DNA from: DATEZO01 sp035255485
GTDB taxonomy: Bacteria; Pseudomonadota; Gammaproteobacteria; Burkholderiales; Burkholderiaceae_D
Direction of reading: 5' to 3'
NCBI GenBank assembly: GCA_035255485.1
Contig: DATEZO010000185.1
Location: forward strand, 1-19,992
Length of the DNA: 19,992 nucleotides
Shown: one piece after another, positions 1 to 6,562 of the stretch
Numbering within the stretch: the first letter of the stretch is position 1
Layout of the letters: each line of letters starts with the position of its first letter
Translations under genes and position numbers: made by a program
The notes under the pieces: model-generated
The model's input: the letters and a program-made list of their open reading frames with translations, nothing else
What the model was told of the DNA's origin: nothing
Databases searched by the model: none

Positions 1-1149
1 CATGCGCCGGATTTCGCTGGTGCCGGCACCAATCTCATACAGCTTGGCGTCGCGCCACAGGCGGCCGGCCGGATACTCGTTGATGTAGCCGTTGCCGCCC
101 AGCGTCTGGATCGTCTCGCCCGCCATCCAGGTCGCTTTTTCAGCTGAATACAGGATCGCGCCGGCGGCATCCTTGCGGATCGCACGCACCGCTTCCGGCG
201 TTTTGGCGCGGTCGCACGCCTGGCCGACTGCGTAGACATACGCCTTGCACGCCATCATGGTTGAATACATGTCGGCGATCTTGCCCTGCATCAGCTGGAA
301 TTCACCGATCGGCTGGCCGAACTGCTTGCGGTCGTGGATATACGGCACCACCACATCCATGCAGGCCTGCATGATGCCGAGCGGGCCGCCGGACAGCACG
401 GTGCGCTCAAAGTCGAGCCCCGACATCAGGACATTGACGCCCTTGCCGAGGCCGCCCAGCACGTTTTCAGCCGGCACTTCGCAATCCTGGAAGACCAGTT
501 CGCCGGTGTGCGAGCCGCGCATGCCGAGCTTGTCGAGCTTTTGCGCAATCGAAAATCCCTTGAAGCCTTTTTCGACCAGGAACGCGGTCATGCCGCGCGG
601 ACCGGCTTCGATATCGTTCTTGGCGTACACCACCAGTACATCGGCGTCGGGCCCATTGGTAATCCACATCTTGCTGCCGTTCAAGACCCAGCGATCGCCC
701 TTCCAGTCGGCGCGCAGCTTCATGCTGACGACATCGGAACCGGCATTCGGCTCGGACATGGCGAGTGCGCCGATATGGTCGCCGGACACCAGTTTCGGCA
801 GGTATCGGGCTTTTTGCTCAGGCGTGCCGTTGCGCTTGATCTGGTTCACGCACAAGTTGGAATGCGCGCCATACGACAGGCCGACCGCGGCCGAAGCGCG
901 CGAAATTTCTTCCATTGCAACGATATGCGCCAGATAGCCCATGGCCGCGCCGCCGTATTCTTCCTCGACCGTGACGCCGAGAATGCCGAGGTCGCCCATT
1001 TTTTTCCACAAATCCATCGGAAACTGGTCGCTGCGGTCGATCTCGCCGGCGCGCGGCGCAATCTCGGCCTGCGCGAATTGCTGGATGGCTTCGCGCAGCG
1101 CGGCAATATCCGCGCCGTGATCGAAGGTCAAGCCGTTCAAATGGAGCAT
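1..1149 (-). CDS. liuA: Isovaleryl-CoA dehydrogenase (3' end beyond window)
   Basis: FAD-dependent acyl-CoA dehydrogenase that oxidises isovaleryl-CoA to 3-methylcrotonyl-CoA in leucine breakdown, passing electrons to ETF. The frame is open from an ATG at 1149 to the window edge (383 codons visible). The last visible residues are YEIGAGTSEIRRM, so probably only about ten residues are missing. Seen: the acyl-CoA dehydrogenase block AMSEPNAGSDV, and SGLDFERTVLSGGPLG with Glu248. In the family, isovaleryl-CoA dehydrogenases carry the catalytic base at this helix-G Glu, while the C-terminal position used in medium-chain enzymes is Gly/Ala, as in the IGAGT seen here. This separates it from other acyl-CoA dehydrogenases. 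A good ribosome site (GAGGAAG) precedes the ATG, and only 7 nt separate it from the upstream thioesterase, so the two are cotranscribed. The symbol follows the liu naming. Confidence 0.93.
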   Translation of the reverse strand, partial: MLHLNGLTFDHGADIAALREAIQQFAQAEIAPRAGEIDRSDQFPMDLWKKMGDLGILGVTVEEEYGGAAMGYLAHIVAMEEISRASAAVGLSYGAHSNLCVNQIKRNGTPEQKARYLPKLVSGDHIGALAMSEPNAGSDVVSMKLRADWKGDRWVLNGSKMWITNGPDADVLVVYAKNDIEAGPRGMTAFLVEKGFKGFSIAQKLDKLGMRGSHTGELVFQDCEVPAENVLGGLGKGVNVLMSGLDFERTVLSGGPLGIMQACMDVVVPYIHDRKQFGQPIGEFQLMQGKIADMYSTMMACKAYVYAVGQACDRAKTPEAVRAIRKDAAGAILYSAEKATWMAGETIQTLGGNGYINEYPAGRLWRDAKLYEIGAGTSEIRRM

Positions 1150-1156
1150 GTCTTCC

Positions 1157-1624
1157 TCAATTCTGGTCTGGGTTTACGGGAATGACGAACAGGGTTTGCT
1201 GCATGATCGCGCACAGTTTTTCAACACCATCCTTGACGACGAACACATCGGCGCCCGACACCACCAGCGTCTTGCCGCTTTTCAGCACCTTGCCGCGCGC
1301 AATCAGGGTGTCGCCGATGCCGGGTGCAAGGATATTGATCTTGTATTCGGCGGTCAGGCATTCGCGGCCCGGCATCAGCAAGGTATTGGCGGCATAGCCG
1401 CCGGCCGAATCGGCTAGCGCGCCGATCACGCCGCCGTGGAAATAGCCGTGCTGCTGCGTTACCGCTGCGCTCATCGGCAGTGCAATATCGCATTCGCCCG
1501 GCGCCAGGCGCACGATCTGCGCATTCCATGCACATAGCGCGCCCTGCCGGCCAAGACTGGCCACCAGTTGTTGCATGAGCTGTTCCGGGAGTGCGGGAGC
1601 GTGCAGGCGTGTCGACATGGCCAT
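1157..1624 (-). CDS. PaaI-type hotdog-fold thioesterase
   Basis: A 155-aa single-domain hotdog protein of the PaaI/YdiI acyl-CoA thioesterase family, expected to hydrolyse an acyl-CoA to free acid and CoA in the cytoplasm. The hallmark segment HGGVIGALADSAGGYAA lies at residues 63-79, with His63, the Gly pair and Asp72 in the positions expected of the active-site helix. The C-terminal half (LTAEYKINILAPG, then strands GDTLIARGKVLKSGKTLVV) is typical of the fold. It is 7 nt upstream of the isovaleryl-CoA dehydrogenase and downstream of a predicted LiuR operator, so its substrate is probably an intermediate of branched-chain acyl-CoA metabolism; that substrate is an inference. The start could be 1624 or 1618 (ATG GCC ATG). 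Neither has a strong ribosome site. Confidence 0.88.
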   Translation of the reverse strand: MAMSTRLHAPALPEQLMQQLVASLGRQGALCAWNAQIVRLAPGECDIALPMSAAVTQQHGYFHGGVIGALADSAGGYAANTLLMPGRECLTAEYKINILAPGIGDTLIARGKVLKSGKTLVVSGADVFVVKDGVEKLCAIMQQTLFVIPVNPDQN

Positions 1625-1658
1625 CGGGTATCAAGAACCGCGTGTCAAAGGATGTCAA

Positions 1659-1687
1659 ATCATACATTCAATTGACGTTTACGTAAA
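1659..1687 (-). promoter_or_regulatory. Candidate promoter of the thioesterase/liuA operon
   Basis: On the minus strand, TTTACG (1682-1687) and TATGAT (1659-1664) are separated by 17 nt. The -35 lies inside the palindrome at 1672-1693, so a bound regulator would block RNA polymerase. Predicted transcription start is near 1652, about 28 nt ahead of the thioesterase start codon. Confidence 0.4.
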
Positions 1688-1693
1688 CGTAAA
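1672..1693. promoter_or_regulatory. Predicted LiuR operator upstream of thioesterase/liuA
   Basis: Bases 1675-1690 read ACGTTTACGTAAACGT, a perfect 16-bp palindrome. Two further outer pairs extend it to 22 bp with one mismatch. TTTACG/CGTAAA half-sites are, to my knowledge, the type of site described for LiuR regulators of leucine catabolism in proteobacteria. It lies about 50 bp before the thioesterase start and just beyond the 3' end of the liuR-like gene. Confidence 0.7.
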
Positions 1694-1725
1694 GTAAAGC
1701 CGCTTCGTTCCGGCATGAAAAACCG

Positions 1726-1743
1726 TTGAAACCCTTGAAACCC
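1726..1743. repeat. Two tandem 9-bp repeats after liuR
   Basis: TTGAAACCC occurs twice in tandem immediately beyond the stop codon of the MerR gene (minus-strand view: GGGTTTCAA twice), followed by a related third unit on the minus strand. Function unknown. It is too short to infer more. Confidence 0.5.
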
Positions 1744-1744
1744 G

Positions 1745-2200
1745 TTACGCAGGCTCCTTGTTGCGGCCGGTTGCCGGCTTTTTCGCCTTCCCGGACGTGC
1801 CCTGCCGGGTCAGGGCGGCTGCGTCACCCTCCAGCAGGCGCCGGCATTTCTGCTCATGCGCGGCAACTTCGCCCAGCGCTACTTCGATATCCTCACGCTG
1901 CTGTTCGAGCGTCTCGCGATGCCGCGCCAGCACCGTCATGAAACTCTTCAGTTGCGCGGCAGTGTCCTTGGGCGACTCATACATATCGACCAGGCTCTTG
2001 ATCTCCAGCAACGTCAGGCCGAGCCGCTTGCCGCGCAACGTCAGCTTCAGCCGGGTGCGCTCGCGCGCCGAATAGACGCGGGTGCGGCCGCCCGCACCTT
2101 CGCGTTTCGGGCTGATCAGGCCCTGATCTTCATAAAAGCGGATTGCGCGCGGCGTAATGTCGAATTCGCGCGCCAGTTCGGTGATGGTATAAGTCGGCAT
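1745..2200 (-). CDS. liuR: MerR-family regulator, LiuR-like
   Basis: A 151-aa MerR-family regulator predicted to control leucine/isovalerate catabolic genes. The N-terminal winged HTH shows the classic pattern ITELAREFDITPRAIRFYEDQGL followed by R-rich wing residues (GGRTRVYS) at about residues 5-45. A long helix (about 75-120) for dimerisation follows, then a basic low-complexity tail KAKKPATGRNK. The C-terminus lacks a Cys metal-binding set, so a metal sensor is unlikely. I chose the ATG at 2200; an upstream in-frame extension to 2437 would add 79 residues with no MerR similarity and would run through the operator. Neighbours and two matching palindromes, one at its own promoter, support LiuR. 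The name is by analogy to betaproteobacterial liu regulons. Confidence 0.82.
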   Translation of the reverse strand: MPTYTITELAREFDITPRAIRFYEDQGLISPKREGAGGRTRVYSARERTRLKLTLRGKRLGLTLLEIKSLVDMYESPKDTAAQLKSFMTVLARHRETLEQQREDIEVALGEVAAHEQKCRRLLEGDAAALTRQGTSGKAKKPATGRNKEPA

Positions 2201-2246
2201 GATAGAGGCAGGCAACGGGAAAGCGGGTTTCTGTTTTAGAATGGCA

Positions 2247-2262
2247 GTTAACGTTAACGTAA
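2247..2262. promoter_or_regulatory. Predicted LiuR operator at the liuR promoter
   Basis: GTTAACGTTAAC (2247-2258) is a perfect 12-bp palindrome. It overlaps a second one, ACGTTAACGT (2251-2260), continuing as AA. The sequence is a close variant of the palindrome at 1672-1693. It covers the start site predicted from the -10 at 2268-2273, which fits negative autoregulation. Confidence 0.6.
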
Positions 2263-2267
2263 ATCTT

Positions 2268-2295
2268 ATTGTAGCGCGCCGGAATCGAATCTGAA
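2268..2295 (-). promoter_or_regulatory. Candidate liuR promoter
   Basis: On the minus strand, TTCAGA (2290-2295) and TACAAT (2268-2273) are spaced 16 nt apart. The predicted start near 2261 falls within the palindrome at 2247-2262. The leader to the liuR ATG would be about 60 nt. Confidence 0.4.
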
Positions 2296-2444
2296 TCCGG
2301 CAGGCGAAAAAACCAGTCCGCTCCAGATGCGGCGGCACTCTGTCCCGACAAATCGGTCCCTGCGTTTCCGCCTCAAGGTTTGGTTTCCCCGCCTTCCTCC
2401 GCCCTCTGTATTTTGAAAATTTTTGCCACATCCACATTTTTATT

Positions 2445-3509
2445 ATGAATCTGCTCGAATCCCAGCTCGATTATTCCTTTGGCGACACTCTTCCGGCCAG
2501 CGGCCAGACGTTCGAGGTTGCACCCGGCGTGCTATGGCTGCGCATGGCCTTGCCGTTTGCGCTCGACCATATCAATCTGTGGCTGATCGAAGACTGGCTC
2601 GATGGTCCCGCCGGGCCGGTGCGCGGCTGGACCGCGATCGATTGCGGCATCGCGAACGATGCAACGCGCGCCGCCTGGGAAACCGTGTTTGCGACCCAGT
2701 TGCGCGGTTTGCCGATACTGCGCGTGATCGTCACGCATTGCCACCCGGATCATATCGGCCTGGCGGACTGGCTGTGCGCGCGCTGGCAGGCGCCGCTCTG
2801 GATAACGGCCAGCGAATTCGGCTTTGCGCGCATGATGTCAGCCTCGCTGCCGGGCATTGACGGCGCTTCCATGCTGCCGCATTTCCAGCGACATGGATTG
2901 ACCGATGCCGCGATGCTGGAAAAGCTGCAGGGGCGTAAAAGCTATTATCCGTCACTGGTGCCGGCAGTGCCGCTCGCCTTCACACGCCTGCTGGATCGCC
3001 AGACATTCCGGATCGGCGCGCACCACTGGCGCGTGATAACCGGCTGCGGCCATTCGCCCGAGCATGCGGCGCTGTACTGCGACGATCTGCATCTGTTGAT
3101 TTCCGGCGACATGGTATTGCCGCGCATTTCAACCAATCTGTCGGTGTTTGCAGTCGAACCGGAAGCCGATCCGGTGAAGCAGTACCTGGATTCGCTGACG
3201 AAATTCAGCGCATTGCCAGCCGATGCGCTGGTATTGCCGTCGCATGGCAAACCGTTTCGCGGGCTGCATGTGCGCATCGGCCAGATGAATGACCACCATG
3301 CGGAACGCCTGGCCGAAGTGGCACAGGCATGCCGGGCGCCGCAATCGGCGGCCGATATCGTGCCGATCATGTTCCGCCGCCCACTGGATGCACATCAGGC
3401 GACATTTGCCATGGGCGAGGCACTGGCGCATTTGCACAAGCTCTGGTTCGAAGGCGTACTGGCACGCGAATCCGGGGCGGACGGCATATTCCGGTTCATG
3501 CGCATCTGA
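2445..3509 (+). CDS. Metallo-beta-lactamase-fold hydrolase
   Basis: A 354-aa metallo-beta-lactamase-fold hydrolase with an extra C-terminal region, resembling the LACTB2/glyoxalase II-like branch. Every expected metal ligand is visible: H98-C-H100-P-D102-H103 (HxHxDH), H203 in the GHSPEH segment, D222 in SGDM, and H267 in PSHGKPF. It should therefore be an active dinuclear hydrolase, probably on a thioester or ester; the substrate is not known. The C-terminal part (about 285-354) looks like the winged-helix-like tail of LACTB2-type enzymes. It is divergent from liuR and may share its control region, which hints at acyl-thioester work, but this is inference. No Shine-Dalgarno is visible before the ATG, and an AT-rich TTGAAA-containing stretch lies just upstream. 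Confidence 0.85.
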   Translation: MNLLESQLDYSFGDTLPASGQTFEVAPGVLWLRMALPFALDHINLWLIEDWLDGPAGPVRGWTAIDCGIANDATRAAWETVFATQLRGLPILRVIVTHCHPDHIGLADWLCARWQAPLWITASEFGFARMMSASLPGIDGASMLPHFQRHGLTDAAMLEKLQGRKSYYPSLVPAVPLAFTRLLDRQTFRIGAHHWRVITGCGHSPEHAALYCDDLHLLISGDMVLPRISTNLSVFAVEPEADPVKQYLDSLTKFSALPADALVLPSHGKPFRGLHVRIGQMNDHHAERLAEVAQACRAPQSAADIVPIMFRRPLDAHQATFAMGEALAHLHKLWFEGVLARESGADGIFRFMRI

Positions 3510-3607
3510 ACGCGTAAACCGGGGGATTGCATCAGGATTTCTTTACAACGAATTCTGGAACGATACGTGGCATATGTTTATCTAATCGTAACAATACAGG
3601 TAACATA

Positions 3608-3646
3608 ACAGTCACAAACAGTTCCTGTCGGATAGAGACTGACTGT
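3608..3646. promoter_or_regulatory. Inverted and direct repeats ahead of the HTH gene
   Basis: ACAGTCA (3608-3614) is inverted as TGACTGT (3640-3646). AACAGT also recurs in direct orientation at 3607 and 3617, one helical turn apart. The cluster lies 30-70 bp before the HTH regulator start, where an autoregulatory operator would be expected. No regulator binding is demonstrable from sequence. Confidence 0.3.
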
Positions 3647-3675
3647 CACGTCTCGACATGAAATAGTTCGGATTA

Positions 3676-4092
3676 ATGAAAGCATCCATCGAAAGAGAAG
3701 ATTTTAGCGAGCGTTTGCAACAAGCGTTACGCGATGCCGACTATTCTCCGGATAGTCCAACGCAACTGGCGCGCGAATTCAATGTTCGCTTTTCGGGCCG
3801 TGCGATCACGGTGCATGCAGCACGCAAGTGGCTGGTGGGCGAAGCCATCCCGACGCAGGAAAAACTGCGCACGCTGGCCGAATGGCTCGGCGTGCCCGCC
3901 GACTGGCTGCGTTATGGCGGCGACCAGCGTTACAACGACCAAACCGGTACCGGCAAGGCATCGAACCTGCCGGCACGTTTCGCCTCGGCCGACCTGAAGC
4001 TGCTTTCCGATTTGCAACGCCTGGATGAGCAGCATCAGGTCATCGTGCGTGAAATCATCCGCATGCTGGTGCGCCTCGGCCGGCGCAAGTAA
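3676..4092 (+). CDS. Small XRE-like HTH transcriptional regulator
   Basis: A 138-aa protein with an N-terminal lambda-repressor-like HTH, about residues 20-80. TQLAREFNVRF, then ITVHAARKWLVGEAIPTQEKLRTLAEWLGV, shows the helix 2-turn-helix 3 spacing and the following helix typical of XRE proteins. The GEAIPTQ turn and the AEWLGVPADWLRYG ending are common in small cytoplasmic repressors of Burkholderiales. A polar linker (about 85-100) leads to a C-terminal helix (LKLLSDLQRLDEQHQVIVRE), probably for dimerisation. It is monocistronic, facing the BtuF-like gene convergently. The ribosome site is weak. Target genes are unknown; the repeats just upstream suggest self-control. Confidence 0.78.
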   Translation: MKASIEREDFSERLQQALRDADYSPDSPTQLAREFNVRFSGRAITVHAARKWLVGEAIPTQEKLRTLAEWLGVPADWLRYGGDQRYNDQTGTGKASNLPARFASADLKLLSDLQRLDEQHQVIVREIIRMLVRLGRRK

Positions 4093-4100
4093 ACGCAACA

Positions 4101-4136
4101 TTCCGGCGCCACCGTCCGTGCCGGAACCACGCACGG
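4101..4136. other. Alternative hairpins in the convergent intergenic region
   Basis: TTCCGGC (4101-4107) pairs with GCCGGAA (4120-4126), and CCGTGC (4116-4121) pairs with GCACGG (4131-4136). The two stems are mutually exclusive. Neither is followed by a T-run on either strand, so an intrinsic terminator is not proven, although the place between two converging genes would suit one. Confidence 0.3.
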
Positions 4137-4191
4137 CAATACCGCACCTTCCCCGCCCGCAGCATGCCTGGCCGAACCGTTAAATGAGTGA

Positions 4192-4995
4192 TTACATGGA
4201 CGACTGCGCCAGTTGTCGCAAATAGCGCATGCCGTGGATGGCACGGCTGCCATACCACGACATCATTTCCCCATCCAGCAGCAACACCGGCTTGCCGAGC
4301 TGTTTTTCAAGCGCGCTGGCATGCGCTGCCGTAAACCGGTACGGCTCGGTTGACAGCAGGATGGCATCGATATCGCGCAACACCTGTTCCGACCAGGCAA
4401 ACTGCGGATAGCGCAGCGCCGGATCGGCCACCGTGTACTGCCGCCAGCCGATCTGTTCCAGCATGCGGGCGATATAAGTATCCGCGCCCACCGTCATCCA
4501 CGGGTCTTTCCAGATACAGTACAGCACCGTCTTCGGCGCGCGTTGCGGCAAGGTATCCAGCACCGCCCGCTCGCGCTCGAACGCCAGGCAGAGCGACTCT
4601 GCCCGCTGCTGCGCACCGAACACGCCGCCCAGCAAGCGATAGAGCGCGAGATTATCGTGCGGTGCAAGCGGATGGGTGACGATCACGTGCGGAATGGATT
4701 GCGCCAGCAGATCGACTACCGATTTTTCGTTTTCATCGATATTCACGATCAGGTGCGTTGGCGCCAGCGCGCGCACCTTGTCGATGTTGACGTCCTTGGT
4801 GCCGCCGACTTTCGGAATGGATGGCACGATGCCGGCCGGATGAATGCAGAACCCGGTGCGGCCGACCAGCCAGTGCGCCAGGCCCAGATCGCACAGCAAT
4901 TCGGTCAGCGACGGCACCAGCGACACGATGCGCGGCGGCGCCTGCGCCAGGTCGATGGGCGGATGTTCGCGCCCGACGGCATCGATCAGTGTCAT
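4192..4995 (-). CDS. BtuF-like helical-backbone metal receptor without signal peptide
   Basis: A 267-aa protein of the BtuF/FecB-type helical-backbone receptor superfamily (cobalamin/siderophore binding). Seen: RIVSLVPSLTELLCDLGL (about residues 22-39), VGRTGFCIHP, the KVGGTKDVNIDKVRALAPTHLI block joining lobe 1 to the long helix, and a second lobe with TYIARMLEQIGW. These match the family pattern. Unlike periplasmic members, it starts MTLIDAVGREHPP with no hydrophobic signal, and upstream in-frame sequence supplies none. It therefore appears to be cytoplasmic, and no permease or ATPase lies nearby. The start at 4995 overlaps the stop of the upstream SDR gene as ATGA, so the two are translationally coupled. 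The ligand is unknown; cobalamin is only the family default. Confidence 0.82.
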   Translation of the reverse strand: MTLIDAVGREHPPIDLAQAPPRIVSLVPSLTELLCDLGLAHWLVGRTGFCIHPAGIVPSIPKVGGTKDVNIDKVRALAPTHLIVNIDENEKSVVDLLAQSIPHVIVTHPLAPHDNLALYRLLGGVFGAQQRAESLCLAFERERAVLDTLPQRAPKTVLYCIWKDPWMTVGADTYIARMLEQIGWRQYTVADPALRYPQFAWSEQVLRDIDAILLSTEPYRFTAAHASALEKQLGKPVLLLDGEMMSWYGSRAIHGMRYLRQLAQSSM

Positions 4996-5792
4996 ATCTG
5001 CTCCGGTGCGCCGGTTGATGCGCGCTTCTTGCGCCGCACCCTGGAAAATACCGCATCGTAGATGCGGTTCGGCAACAGCCGCATCAGCTTGGCGATCACG
5101 CCCATCTGCCACGGAATCACGCTGTAGCTACTGCCGGCTGCGATCCGGGTCACGGCGCGCACCGCGAATCTGTCCGCCGGCATCAGGAACGGCATCGGAT
5201 ATGGATTGCCCCGTATCATTGGCGTATCGATGTAGCCGGGTGCGATGGTTACAACCTTGATACCGGATTGCGCCAGCTCGATCCGCAGCGATTCGCAATA
5301 GCTGATGACCGCCGCCTTGGAAGCGCTGTAGGCTTCCGCGCCGGGCAGGCCGCGGATGCCGGCGACGCTGGCGATGCCGACCAGCCGCCCGGCGCGGTTG
5401 CCGGACTGTGCTTGCGCTTTCATGGCGGCAATGAAGGGCGCAAAGGTCGCCGCCGTCGCGGTCAGGTTGGTGGCAACAATGCGCTCGAAGATCGCCAGGT
5501 CTTCCGCATGCTCGGTCACCGTGCCGTGCGAAATGCCGGCGTTGGCAATGACTTCGTCGATACCGCCCAGCGCATCGATGAAGTCCTGCGCCGCCGCGGC
5601 CAGCGCCGCGTGGTCGGTCACATCGAGCGCATAAATACGGTGCCGTTCGGCATGCGGCAATCCAGCCGCCAGTTCCCGCAACCGCGATTCGCGGCGCGCC
5701 ACCAGGCCAAGCACCGCGCCCTGCTCTGCATAACATCTGGCCAGCGCCGCGCCGATGCCGCTGGAAGCGCCGGTAATGAATACGCGTTTCAT
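4992..5792 (-). CDS. Short-chain dehydrogenase/reductase (SDR)
   Basis: A 266-aa classical SDR, an NAD(P)-dependent oxidoreductase. Seen: the cofactor-binding TGASSGIG (residues 7-14), NAG (84-86), Asn109, catalytic Ser142, and Y155-SAS-K159 in the YxxxK motif. The PG motif after strand 6 is APGYIDT. An Arg pair (ARR, 32-34) after strand 2 favours NADP(H) over NAD(H). The C-terminus ends in a basic, amphipathic stretch (RVRRKKR), which could associate with membrane lipid. The ATG at 5792 is chosen because AAGGGGA lies just upstream; a longer frame to 5915 would run through the terminator. It is coupled by a 4-nt overlap to the BtuF-like gene. Substrate unknown. Confidence 0.88.
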   Translation of the reverse strand: MKRVFITGASSGIGAALARCYAEQGAVLGLVARRESRLRELAAGLPHAERHRIYALDVTDHAALAAAAQDFIDALGGIDEVIANAGISHGTVTEHAEDLAIFERIVATNLTATAATFAPFIAAMKAQAQSGNRAGRLVGIASVAGIRGLPGAEAYSASKAAVISYCESLRIELAQSGIKVVTIAPGYIDTPMIRGNPYPMPFLMPADRFAVRAVTRIAAGSSYSVIPWQMGVIAKLMRLLPNRIYDAVFSRVRRKKRASTGAPEQI

Positions 5793-5810
5793 GCGTTCTG
5801 TCCCCTTCTG

Positions 5811-5844
5811 AATAAAAAAGTCCGCCCTCTTGCGAGCGGCGGAC
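5811..5844 (-). terminator. Intrinsic terminator of the argS-SPOR-dsbA operon
   Basis: Reading the minus strand, GTCCGCC (5838-5844) pairs with GGCGGAC (5820-5826). An inner CTC/GAG pairing tightens the loop, and the stem runs directly into TTTTTTATT. It sits about 30 nt after the dsbA stop and about 20 nt before the SDR start codon. Confidence 0.88.
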
Positions 5845-5875
5845 CCGTCATGCCTCGGGCACTGCAATGGCGCGA

Positions 5876-6547
5876 TTACTTCTTGTGTTCTTTGGCGACT
5901 TTCGCCACCAGCCAATCCATTACCTGCGCCGTCGCGCCCATCAACGCGCTTTCAGGCTGATTGCGCAGCGCAGCGCCCACTATCGATGGCGATGTGATGA
6001 AACGGCCGTCGATGGCCACCGTCGGTACGCCATCGATCCCGTAGGCGGCAAGCAGTTGCTGCGCCCGGTTCACTTTGGCCTGTACCGAAAACGAGTTGTA
6101 CACATCAAGGAATTTCTTCCGGTCGATGCCGTTTTTCGCCACGAAATCGGCGACATCGCTATCGGTGAACAATTGCTGGCGTTCTTCGTGGATGGCATGG
6201 AAAACCTTTTGCTGCAATTCAGCCGTCTTGTTCATCGCCTCAAGCGCAAAGTACAGCTTTTGCAGCGGCACCCATTGCCGATGGAAACCGACCGGCACGC
6301 GTTTGAAGACAATCGCCTCGCCCTGCTTCTTGACCCACGCCTCCAGCACTGGCTCGAAGGCGCTGCAATGCGGGCAGGCATACGAGAAAAATTCCGTAAC
6401 TTCAATTTTTTTACCGGAATCGGTCTGCTGCGGCTTGTCGAGCGTGAGGTAATCGACGCCATTTTGCGGATTGGCCGGGGTTGCGCCCGCCGTCAACGCC
6501 ACCACGCTCAAACTGATTGCCGCCAATACATGTTGAAGAAAACGCAT
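5876..6547 (-). CDS. dsbA: Periplasmic thiol:disulfide oxidoreductase DsbA
   Basis: A 223-aa exported thioredoxin-fold protein that introduces disulfides into periplasmic proteins. The N-terminus has a signal peptide (MRFLQHVLAAISLSVVALTAG) with probable cleavage after an Ala near residue 22. The active site C58-P-H-C61 is the DsbA dipeptide, and the cis-Pro loop GVPTVAIDG is present near residue 173. The helical insertion between them and the overall length match DsbA. The ATG at 6547 has AAGGA upstream. It follows the SPOR gene by 15 nt and is the last gene before a strong terminator. This order (argS, SPOR protein, dsbA) recurs in Burkholderiales as far as I know. The redox partner DsbB is not in the window. 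Confidence 0.94.
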   Translation of the reverse strand: MRFLQHVLAAISLSVVALTAGATPANPQNGVDYLTLDKPQQTDSGKKIEVTEFFSYACPHCSAFEPVLEAWVKKQGEAIVFKRVPVGFHRQWVPLQKLYFALEAMNKTAELQQKVFHAIHEERQQLFTDSDVADFVAKNGIDRKKFLDVYNSFSVQAKVNRAQQLLAAYGIDGVPTVAIDGRFITSPSIVGAALRNQPESALMGATAQVMDWLVAKVAKEHKK

Positions 6548-6562
6548 GTTGTTCCTTTCAGG

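Noticed and set aside
334..1185. A 283-codon open frame antisense to isovaleryl-CoA dehydrogenase
   Set aside because: It has no recognisable protein features and lies fully opposite a gene with intact family motifs. Long antisense frames are expected in GC-rich coding DNA.
2201..2437. N-terminal extension of the MerR protein to an upstream ATG
   Set aside because: The extra 79 residues have no MerR similarity, and the extension would place the operator and promoter inside the coding region.
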